Below are positions 21,793 through 32,700 of a DNA stretch of 64,000 bases, one piece after another. The notes beneath the pieces were generated by a model that did not search any database, was not told the origin of the DNA, and saw only the letters and a list, made by a program, of their open reading frames with translations. Position 1 is the stretch's first letter. Each line of letters starts with the position of its first letter. The position numbers and the translations under genes were made by a program. This DNA comes from Kitagawia praeruptora (lineage: Eukaryota > Streptophyta > Magnoliopsida > Apiales > Apiaceae): assembly GCA_037693485.1 (NCBI GenBank), contig CM075345.1, positions 4,419,501 through 4,483,500 on the forward strand, in the 5' to 3' direction.

Positions 21793-22490
21793 TATTTTTC
21801 AGTACATTCTTAGGTATAGTAAAACAGTTTTTTACAAATTCTAATCACAAGATGTACATAGCATTAATATAGATATATTGCAGCTACTTTATCATAGAAA
21901 GACCAGGTCAAACATGGTCTAATAGGCATTTTAACAATAGTAAAACAGTATCTAACAAATTCTAATCACAAATAAACTCATATATTACTAATACAAATGA
22001 ACTTGGATATATTACTAATATATTTGGATATATTATTAATATGGAAAAGAGGTATGGAATGAACTTGTCAGTTGTCAGCATCGAAGCCTCAACTTTGCGA
22101 GTAACAAAGCATCTTACAGTATTACTAATACAAAAAAGAATTAGCAGAGTAAACACATTGTTAAACCGCCAAGCAGAGTAGTGTTCAATTTAATGTAGCC
22201 ATGTATGAGGTTCTTGGTCGAGTCATTGTCCTGGTTGCCTCCACCAATTAATCATATTTTACCATGACTCGAGCTTATTAGAAAAAGATGAAACAGATTC
22301 CATGACTTGAAAATTTTCACATCTTTATATGCATCCAACATTGAAGAAGAGTGAGACTGTTAGATCCTGTTTCCTCCTAATATGAGAACTGCAACGTTAA
22401 TGAAGTGTCTTGAGCATGGTCAATTCATGAACTTTACTCATGAAGATATGAACGTTACTGCTCTACAATTGTCTCTGTATATTTTTAAAT

Positions 22491-22616
22491 TCTGATCATG
22501 CTCAGTTCAACATATGGTTGATGAAAGAACATGGAGTGGGTGACTTCACATTAGAATATTTGTTGAGCATTTATTCGCTCACTCCTATAAGTTCTATAAC
22601 TTGGACAACCACGAAG
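22491..22616 (+). pseudogene. F-box-associated domain fragment (tentative)
   Basis: The open segment reads DHAQFNIWLMKEHGVGDFTL then EYLLSIYS. This matches the WVMKEYGVG...W-KLFSI pattern near the C-terminus of plant F-box-associated (FBA) domains, which hold substrates for SCF ubiquitin ligases. It is on the plus strand, opposite to the kinase and nicotinamidase fragments. Stops flank it on both sides, and no F-box is seen upstream. Confidence 0.42.
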
Positions 22617-23994
22617 ACATAAATGGGTTACTGGTTACGGGCGTGATGAGTAATTAATAAGAACTTAGGGAGTCAAATTTGTTGTACTTATAAACGGAGC
22701 TTGATAATGCAAATCTGAATTTTATGCAAATCAATGTTCCTGGCAAAGAAATCATACCAAAAACACTATTAAAATTACCTGTTCAATTAAGATACCACCT
22801 TGAGTCTCCTCTTTACATTTATAGAATTCGTTTTTAACTCAATCTCCTGTCATGATTATACACCCTTAAAGTACTACAATGCGTGTATCACCGATCAAAA
22901 TGGTACTCCAACCAGTACACACCATCAATAAACAGTTAAACACAATGAGCCTATATTTTAAAATTGAGCTCGATCATATTTATATCAAAGAAATTAACCT
23001 CAAGCCAATGTTTAATTTAGTGCAGAGTCTAGTTCTAATCACAAAGGAAGATAAACAAATATAAATTAAAAGTCCCAAAACACCAGTATCCAATAGAGAA
23101 GCATTTGAGTTATTAATCAAACAATTTACACATAACATAGAATAAAACAAAACATAGAGATGCTGAAATACCTGAGATGCTGAAACCGAATTGTGAAAAT
23201 GGGGTTTTTGTGACTGCCAAATTAGGGTGGAATTGATATGGGGTTTTTATGTGTTAGAATTATGGTTCCATCAGTGTAAAAATAAGTACCCGAAACATTG
23301 ATGAATAAAATTACCCGACCAAATAGTAAAAAGACATAAAACCCTATTTATAATATGCTGCGTAATATGAATTGGAGGGTAATTGGTGTAATTTAAAAGT
23401 AAAATGACTAAAAAACCTATGTAAAAAAATTGGATAATATTGATTTCAAAGGGTAATTGGTGTAATTTGATTAAATTATTCACTAAGCATCATTAAGAAT
23501 ATATTGATATTGATAATAACAAGATTACAAACATCGTAAATAAGATTGTAACCCAAGTAGTGGTTTATCCGGCTCAGAATTTTCTTAGAACTTTTTTTTT
23601 AAAATAAGTATTTGATCTTTACTTATTCACTTATCACCCAACTATTTTCTCAGGCCATTATTTCTTAGTAAAACACTTAGAAACTTTAAGATTTTATTTT
23701 CTCAAGCCAATTCGATCTTTTTTTTATGGCTAATAGTAAAACACATCTTAGAAACTTAATAATTTTATTATAATCAATGAATTATTTAGTAGAACAGTTA
23801 GTAAAACCTCCTTACAGAACACTTAGTAAAACATATATTAATGACTTAATAATTTTATTGAATTGTATTTTTAGAATAATTACTGAAATTTTTGTATTCA
23901 ACTTGATAGAATCTTAATAATTATATTAGAGATTATTTTAACTCAAAATATTAAAAAATAAGACTAATACAACACTCTTCGGAATTTTAGTATC

Positions 23995-24302
23995 ACACTT
24001 CTAATAAATAAATTATAACATCTTCCTATCTTATAATTTTAATATTATATGCCTGTCAAAAAAAACTTTAATATTATATGATCCTTGTTATAATACAAGA
24101 ATTAATGGAATACATATTAGAACCTTAATAAAATACCTACCAGAACATTCATTATAATTTTAAACACTTCTAATAAATAAATTATAACATCTTCCTATCT
24201 TATAATTTTAATATTATATGCCTGTCAAAAAAAATTTTAATATTATATGATCCTTGTACCTTAATAAAATACCTACCAGAACATTCATTATAATTTTAAT
24301 AA
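23995..24302. repeat. About 169-bp tandem duplication within the array
   Basis: The segment starting ACACTTCTAATAAATAAAT at 23995 is repeated from 24164, including the odd GCCTGTCAAAAAAAA piece. The second copy lacks an internal stretch of about 35 bp. Confidence 0.75.
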
Positions 24303-24508
24303 ATTAATTGTGAGATTATTTAGAAAATAAAATAAAATAAATTTTTTTATTATTGAATAATTTTAATGTTATCAATACATGATTAGAACACACAAATTAG
24401 AATCTAAATAATTTTGTTAAATATCTTTTTAGAATAATTAAAGAAATATTTAGTATAACACATACTAGAACCCTTATCGACTAGTTAGTGAAACACATAT
24501 TAAAATTT

Positions 24509-25222
24509 GAGTTATTTGCAATTTGCACCCTCAAACTATTGTTCAAAATCAATTCTGTACCAGGATTTTGCGATAAACAATCTGCACCCCTTAACTTTCA
24601 ATCTTGATTTCAATGTGCACCCCTTTAATAATTTTTTATTATTATTAACCTTTATTGTTAAATTAATGAGGGGTAAAATCGGAACTTTCGTATCAACTTT
24701 CAATGACATTTATATTTAGAATTTCAAATAAGTTTAAAAAATTATACTAATAAATACTTTTATAATAAATATTTGTATTAAATTATAATTTTCATGCTAC
24801 ATTGATAACAACTTCAAATAAAAATTTGTAAAGCAAAATTTGTATTTAAATTTAATGTATAATTCAAGTTAATGTTAAATTTATTTAAAATTTAATATAA
24901 GTAAAACATAAATTTTGGAATTAATATTTTGTCATAAGAAATGTAATTCTAATTATTAGTATGATTTGGATATTAAAAATTATTATTTTATAATTTTAAA
25001 AAAAGATTTCGATTTTAAAAATAATTTTTAAAATTTGAAATTTATATTACTTAAATTTTATACTGAAATATCTATTTTACCCTTCATAAAATCAAAGAAA
25101 ATGGTCAAGGGGTGCACATTGCAATCAAGATTGAAAGTTAAGGGTGCAAATTGTTTATCTCAAAATCCTGGTACAGAATTGATTTTGAACAATAGTTTGG
25201 GGGTGCAAATTGCAAATAATTC
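24509..25222. mobile_element. Mutator-type non-autonomous element, 714 bp
   Basis: Terminal inverted repeats of about 115 bp: the left arm runs from GAGTTATTTGCAATTTGCAC and the right arm is its reverse complement with few mismatches. A 9-bp target duplication TTAAAATTT lies at 24500-24508 and 25223-25231. Nine base pairs is the Mutator size. The interior is AT-rich with no transposase. Confidence 0.85.
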
Positions 25223-26032
25223 TTAAAATTTTAATAATTTTATTTAATTGTTTTAGAATAATAAATGAAATATTTAGTAGAACACATAGTAGAACAATTA
25301 GTGAAATACATATTAGAATCTTAATGATTTTAATGAAACTTTTTTTCAAATAATTAAAGAAATATTTAGTATAACACATAGTAAAATCTCCTTATATAAC
25401 AGAAACACATATTAGAACCTTAATAATTTTATTTAGTTTATTTATAGAATAATTAATTAAATATTTAGTAGAACGCTTAGTAGAACCTCCTTATAAAACA
25501 CTTTGAAACACATATTAGAACCTTAAATAATTTTATTTTATCTTTTTTTATAATAATCAATAAAATATTTAGTAGAACACATACTAAAATCTCCTTAAAA
25601 AAAATACTATGAAACACATATCGGAACCTTAATAATATACCTACCATAATATTCATTAAAATTTTAATAAATTAATTATGAGATTGTGTTAAAAAATAAA
25701 TTAAATTAAAACTTTTTACAATTGAATATTAATATTATTAGTACCTTATTATAAAACGCAGATAAATGTTTCAAGATATTAATGTGTGTTTCATTGACTA
25801 GTAAACTTGTAGCATATTAGAATCTTGATAATTTTATTGAATCTTTTTTCGAGAATAATTAATGAAATAATTAATTTTATTTTGTTTATTTTTGAGAATA
25901 ATCAGTGAAACATTTAGTAGAACACATATTAGAACCTCCATTTAAACATTTAAAAATACTTATTTGAACTTTAATAAAATACCTATCAGAATATTCATTA
26001 TAATTTCAATAAATTAATTATGAGATTGTGTC

Positions 26033-29000
26033 TGTAACGCCCCCAAATCCGCCCTGTCCGGGGACTCGGGTCGTCACATTGTCTCAATATCCTGCAGCAC
26101 ACAATAACGCATTAACAAATCCAAATATTTATTACAACGGAGCATAAATGTCCCACTCCGCAGTTCCAAGATCGGTCTCACACAAAATAGTACAATACGT
26201 CATATTACATCTCTGGATAATAAATTACATAAGTTCACAAACGTAGAAAGATAAGGGTTCCAGCTTAATCTTCTAGTTCTTGTCGGCATAGCCAGGAGCT
26301 TTTCCTTTTCCTTTTGATCCCTGGATGGACGTCTCACCTTTTTCCAACTTGGCAGCTGAATAAAAATGTTGTAAAGCAAGAGTGAGCAACTATGGTGCTC
26401 AGCAAATCCTTTCCGTGCTCGGGACATAAATATAGTAATATATACTGAAAGAAATACTCGAAATTTAAGAAAATAGTTAAGATATTAGAAATCTGACAAT
26501 TGACTCAAGGCTCGTCTCGAAATTGGAATACTCGAAAGACTCAAATAGGTACTCAAAAGACTCATCTCGAAAATAGATACTCAAAAGACTCAATCAATAT
26601 AACTCTGATGACTCATGATTGAAGAATGAACTGGTCTTCCACCTCTCGGTATCTCGGTGGGGCGATCAACTATCCAACCGGGAATACCGTCCTCCTATGA
26701 CACCGCACTTCGCCCGATCACGGCTACAATACGATATCAACGAATATATATGTATGAATGCTAGCATCACAATGGGTGATTATATCAACCCTGGCATCAT
26801 AGTGCCAAATATTCTCGTGTCCTTAAAACGGTTCACGAGTCTCTCTTTCTCTATAATGGGCCTCTTTCCCAAAATTGACCAGTAGAATACAGAATTCCCG
26901 AACATTTCATGAACTGATATTTTGAGATAAACTTCACAAGAACATAAGTAATAGATCTGGCGGACTACCAGTATTACTCAATGGACCACCAATCCGAACA
27001 ATGGATTGATGTAATTCTCAATAAATATGTTTTAATTGATTGACATGAACAAAGTGCCAACCCTTGACAAGAAAGGCAACTATCTCGAAATAATGAGAAT
27101 AGTCTAGAATGAAAAATAATGAGTCGTACTGAACAAGTAGTACTACTCGAATAATTTTAAATACCCGAAATCGATGAATGATAATTAGAATGTTTTTCAC
27201 TTGATCGATGAATAAAACTCTAGCAATTTTAAATAATATAACTCCTATTGGTTGATTCGAACGATGAACCAACTAAAAGATAATCAATAAATATTGTCGA
27301 ATTTGAACAATAAATCCGACTGAGAAGAATGAATTTAACTATCTCGAACGAATGAGAATAGTTTCACTGAATCAAAATAAATAGTCGTCTCGAATTAATG
27401 AGGTCGACCCGATAACAACGGAATTGCTTCTACGCTTATAAGGAGTGTATTTCGCAAGTAAACTAATTCTATCAGTAACGTAATATTTAACGAGAAAATA
27501 ATGCTCAAAAAGAAATTATTGCACCATAAGGAGCAACAAGTAAATCTCATAATTGATAGCTCGAAAATAAATTAGGAATGAAATAATACGAACAGAAATA
27601 CAAAGTTTCCGAGAGTTAGGAATGAACTTGCCTCGGTCTCGCAGTGCAAAGGAATGAAGATAAAATTTATATTCTACCGTGAACTTGGCTTCGATCTACG
27701 GCTCGAAGATTATCCTCTAAAAATGGCAACCAGAAATACGTGAGCGACTCGTCAAAATAAAATATCCCGGATCCGATAATATAATATTTAAATACTAAAA
27801 TATTTTCCCGAAAATCTCTAACGTACTTAACGGAAATTAAATCCCCTGGTAATAACTCTCTTTCGAATTCAGAAATCAAATCTCGAAAATATATAATATT
27901 TTAATATCCGAAAATATTTATTATCAGCTTTCCAAAATAAAACCTTATTTAACTCCATTTATTCACAATTAAATCTCCCTTTTTATCAACTAATTGTTAA
28001 ATCTCTAAATTATGTCCAGAAATCACAAAATATATTTATTTAATTAATAACTCAATTTTCTTTACCATTTTAATATTATTATTATTATTATTAAACTGCT
28101 CATTACTAACCATTTCTAATCCAATAATGCTCCAATTTTAACGGAACCAGACTGAATTTTAATCTCTATTATAATTAACCATATTTATCACTTAAATCCT
28201 AATTAAATCAACAATTAACAATTAACAGATAATTAATCATTATTACAATCTGTTAAACAGTTTGACGTCAGAAACGGGGTAACCACAAGCGCAACAGCCT
28301 TCCCTCCCCCGTCTCTCTCTGCGAATCTCTCTCGTTCGTCTCCTCTCTCTCGGACCCATCTCTGCCTCACTCATCTGTCTCTCGTTCAATCTCTTTCTCT
28401 CTTGATTACTCTCTTTCCCAACCTCTAACTCTCTGTATCTCCTCCACTCTCGTCGAACTCTTCGCACAACCACCATATCACCACATCACAAATACATATA
28501 CAAATCGGACACCACCTCCCTCTCCCCAACACCTCCTTCTCCGACTACAAAAGTCGAACCTCCCACTCAATCTCTCCGATAACAGCACACAACAAAGCTC
28601 ACACGATTCATCCCAAATCAATCCGATTAAATCGGAACACAACCCAATACAACATCACCCTCCTCTCTCTACTACTCTATCAATTACAGTCTCTCATCTC
28701 TCTCCCCGACTTCATCTCTTTAACCTCCCGTCTCCGCTAACTCCCTACTACTCTCTCTCGAACTCTACATTCCATCTCTCACTACCTTCATCTCTCTCTT
28801 CTCTTCCTCTCAATCTCCCTCTCAACCCCAATCTCTCTCGACAACAGCGCACACACAACTCACACGGACATCCAACCAATCCGATAAAGTCGGAATACAA
28901 CCCCCAAACAAGAACATACTTTAATCCTATTATTCAAGTTCGAATCGAGCTTAGCAGATTCTATAAAACGAAATTACAAACAAGTAACAGAGAAAGAACA

Positions 29001-29679
29001 AATTTACTACCTGGTAGTTTGTTCGGTTTGTGATAGAAAGTGAGTATGGTCGAGTTTTTGGTTTAATAGAGATAGAGTCTTGCAGGAAGAACAAAGATGG
29101 GTGTTTGATTTATATAACTCTACTGTTGTTGTAAATATATAGCCGGGTCTAAGCTTATTTATTCCAAAGAGACACGCATGGGGAAAAAGAAATCACGCTG
29201 GAATGTTTAGTGCTTGCAACTGTTGTGTTCTGTAAAAGAATGTATTGTGTTTAGTAAAAGAATGTTGTGTTTTGTGAGAATATTTTGTTGTCTCGTGAAA
29301 CTAATAGTTGTGCTCTGTGAAGAGAATGCTCGTGCATTCTGAAAGAATAACTGATGTCTCTTCTCGTGCTGAACGAATCAATCTGTAATATTAACCTCAT
29401 TTTTCCCTTGCTGGCCCAATAAAACGCGATTTTTAATTCCGTTCTCTAAAATAAATTCGATCCAAAATAAAATTCCTGTTTCCCTAAATTTTCCTAATTT
29501 TAATAAATACCAAATAAATATAACTAAATAAACATAATATAATATTTACTCGCGTATAATAATATATAAATTTTAAAATTTACAAAAACGCGCTGATTAA
29601 AATATACTAGTGCATCGCTCTTAAATAAAATTAAAATAACGAGTAGAAAATTATTATTCGAAAATTCGCGGCTATTACA
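26033..29679 (-). repeat. 3' LTR of the Ty3 element
   Basis: 3647 bp. On the minus strand it starts TGTAATAGCC and ends GGGGGCGTTACA. It contains a long CT-rich stretch on the plus strand (about 28300-28850; GA-rich in the transcript). Short frames inside it are not genes. Confidence 0.95.
29108..29116 (-). promoter_or_regulatory. Candidate TATA box in the Ty3 LTR
   Basis: TATATAAAT on the minus strand, with a second identical copy in the other LTR. Transcription would then start near 29080 and the GA-rich segment would be the 5' leader. Motif-based only. Confidence 0.4.
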
Positions 29680-29692
29680 GTCTCCCCCCCTT
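29680..29692 (-). other. Polypurine tract of the Ty3 element
   Basis: AAGGGGGGGAGAC on the minus strand, touching the 3' LTR start. It lies about 25 bp downstream of the gag-pol stop. Confidence 0.8.
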
Positions 29693-29718
29693 ATAGGATT
29701 CCGTCCTCGGAATCAAAA

Positions 29719-32700
29719 TTACGCACTAAACAATTCTGGATATTTATTCTGCATTTCGCTTTCTAATTCCCACGTGGCTTCCTCGACTTGGTGGTTTCTC
29801 CAAAGTACCTTCACCAAATTTACTTTCTTAGTTCTCAACTCTTGCACTTTGTGATCTAGGATCTGCACTGGTTTCTCTTCGTATGTCAAATCAGGACGGA
29901 TTTCCACTGGTTCGTAGGTTATAACATGCCTGAAATCAGAATGGTATTCTCTTAACGCAGAAACATGGAACACGTCATGGATATGTTGAAGATCTGGAGG
30001 CAGGGCCAACTGATAAGCTAGTGGTCCTATCTTCTTGAGAATCTCGAAAGGTCCTATATATCTGGGGCTCAACTTGCCTTTCTTTCCGAATCTCATTACC
30101 CCCTTCCACGGTGAAACTTTCAGCATCACTTTATCTCCCACTTCAAATGCTTTATCTTTTCTCTTCTGATTTGCGTACTTTCTCTGTCGATCCTGGGCTG
30201 CAACTAGCCTTCTTTGAATAACTTCGGTTGCTTGCTTAGTCTGTTGAAGTAGTTCTGGTCCTAGTATTTTTCTTTCTCCTACCTCATCCCAGTATAGAGG
30301 TGATCTACACTTTCTTCCGTACAATGCTTCATATGGTGCCATACCTATGCTGGAGTGGTAACTATTGTTGTAAGCAAACTCGACTAGGGGCAAATGCTCA
30401 TCCCAACTTCCTTTGAAGTCCAGTGCACAAGCTCTTAACATATCCTCAACTGTTTGAATCGTCCTCTCACTTTGTCCGTCGGTCTGTGGATGATATGCAG
30501 TGCTCAGATTTAACTTCGTGCCAAGACACTCCTGAAAACTTTTCCAAAATCTAGAAGTAAAACGAGCATCTCTATCAGATACAATAGAAACAGGCACTCC
30601 ATGACGAACCACAATTTCCCTTAGGTATATGTTCACCAATCTTTCAACGGAGTACTTATCACTAATTGGTAGAAAATGCGCAGATTTAGTGAGTCGGTCG
30701 ACAATAACCCAAATTGCATCATGGCTGGCTCTAGTTCGGGGCAATCCTACGACAAAATCCATGGTAATATGTTCCCATTTCCACTCGGGTATCTCTAAAG
30801 GTTGTAAAAGTCCACTTGGTCGTTGATGTTCGGCTTTCACTTTCTGACAGGTCAAACACTTGCTTACCCATTCTGCAATCTCTCTCTTCATGTTAGGCCA
30901 CCAATAATTCAGCTTGATGTCCTGATACATTTTTGTGCTCCCTGGGTGAATGGAATATCTCGAGTTATGCGCTTCGCTCATAATTTCTTCTTTCAATTCT
31001 GTAACATTAGGAACCCATATTCTTGATGCAAATCGCTTAATTCCATTATCGTCCTTTGAACTTAGAAATTCTTCTCCGGTCAACTCTGATCTTCTTTCTT
31101 CCATTACTTTTTCCTGACAACGGCGAATCTTTTCTAGTAACTCTGGTTGAAACTTAATGCTGTAAACTCTTTCATTGTTTTGGACTGGGACCCTAACTTC
31201 TAATTCCATTTTCTCAAATTCTCTGATCAATTCTTCTGAGGTCGTCAACAGGTTGAGTCTTTCCTTTCTACTTAAAGCATCAGCTACAACATTAGCCTTC
31301 CCTGGGTGGTAGTTTATCGAGCAATCGTAGTCTTTGATCAATTCCAACCATCTTCTCTGTCTCATGTTTAATTCCTTCTGCGTGAATATATACTTTAAGC
31401 TCTTGTGATCTGTGTAAATCTCGCATTTCTCTCCATAAAGGTAATGTCTCCAAATCTTGAGGGCAAAAACAATAGCAGCAAGTTCCAAATCGTGAGTAGG
31501 GTAACGGGACTCATATTCCTTCAGTTGTCGAGAGGCGTAAGCTATTACTTTCCCATGTTGCATCAGAACACATCCTAAACCCTTGTGAGAAGCATCGCTG
31601 AAAATCACGAAATCGCCTTTTTCATCAGGTAAGGTCAATACTGGGGCAGTAGTCAATCTCTTCTTCAATTCTTGAAAGCTGTCTTCGCATTTGGGGGTCC
31701 ATTCAAACTTTTCACTCTTTCTGGTAAGTCGAGTCAATGGCGTAGCTATCTTTGAGAAATCCTTCACAAATCTACGATAGTATCCGGCCAATCCAAGGAA
31801 GCTTCTAACCTCTGTTGGAGTCTTGGGTCTCCCCCAATTTGCTACGGCTTCAATCTTTGCGGGGTCTACAGAAATCCCTTCGCCGCTCACAATATGTCCT
31901 AAAAATTGAACTTCTTTCAGCCAGAATTCACACTTCGAGAATTTAGCATATAACTTTTCCTTTCTCAGCGCTTCCAGAACCAAACGGAGGTGTTCAGCAT
32001 GTTCCTCAGGAGACTTCGAGTATATTAAGATGTCATCAATAAATACAATCACGAACTTATCCAAGTACTTCTTGAACACACGATTCATCAAGTCCATAGA
32101 AGCAGCTGGAGCATTCGTCAATCCAAAAGACATAACTAGGAATTCGTAATGTCCATATCGGGTCCTAAAGGCAGTCTTAGGAATATCCTCAGGCTTGATC
32201 TTTAGTTGATGATAGCCGGTTCTTAAATCAATCTTAGAAAAATATATAGCTCCCTTAAGTTGGTCAAACAGATCGTCGATTCGAGGCAGAGGGTACTTGT
32301 TCTTGATAGTCATCTTGTTTAGTTCACGGTAATCAATACATAGTCGCATAGATCCGTCCTTCTTCTTTACGAACAATACTGGAGCTCCCCACGGGGATAC
32401 ACTTGGTCTGATTACCCCTTTTTCAAGTAAATCTTGCAGTTGTGTCGCCAATTCCTTCATCTCTACTGGTGCCATTCTGTACGGCGCTTTTGAGATTGGT
32501 GCGGTTCCTGGTGCTAGGTCAATTGTGAATTCTATCTCACGATCCGGTGGCATTCCAGGCAACTCGTCAGGAAAAACATCTTTAAATTGATTTACTACAG
32601 GGACCTCCTCGATCGTAGGGGTCTGCTTCTCGGTATCTATCACATGAGCCAAGTAGGCTTGACATCCTTGCCGAAGTAACCTCTTAGCTTGAATTATTGA

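Larger units (their letters stand above)
16378..23500 (-). mobile_element. Helitron-like region carrying fragments of several genes (right end uncertain)
   Basis: At 16378-16408 the plus strand reads ACTAG, then GCATTTTG and an imperfect CCGTAC-TTC-GTACACGG palindrome. On the minus strand this is a hairpin followed by CTAG and T, a Helitron 3' end. To the right lie exon-sized fragments of nicotinamidase, an AHK5-like kinase and an unrecognised gene, all on the minus strand, the same strand as the Helitron end. Introns and splice phases are kept, so the fragments were copied as DNA. Plus-strand fragments (a duplicated exon and an F-box-associated piece) also occur. I cannot place the 5' TC end; 23500 is where the flanking AT-rich array begins. 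Alternatively this could be a decayed ordinary gene region. Confidence 0.5.
23510..26027. repeat. Degenerate AT-rich repeat array, left half
   Basis: Irregular repeats of AGAACACATAGTAGAACAC and AACACATATTAGAACCTTAA, followed by TAATTTTATT and AGAATAATTAATGAAATATT. Unit length varies, roughly 60-110 bp. The array continues at 39956-41520 beyond the Ty3 element. Segments such as AAATTAATTATGAGATTGTG recur at 24300, 25670 and 26010, so larger higher-order units also exist. No coding capacity. A MITE interrupts it at 24509-25222. Confidence 0.7.

Noticed and set aside
26200..26427. Short frames inside the Ty3 LTR (also at 36471-36698 and similar pairs)
   Set aside because: They occur identically in both LTRs, have no domain, and lie in untranslated LTR sequence; by-products of the repeat.
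28243..28476. Arg/Glu-rich 77-codon frame on the minus strand
   Set aside because: It arises from the CT/GA-rich tract of the LTR and has low-complexity composition only.
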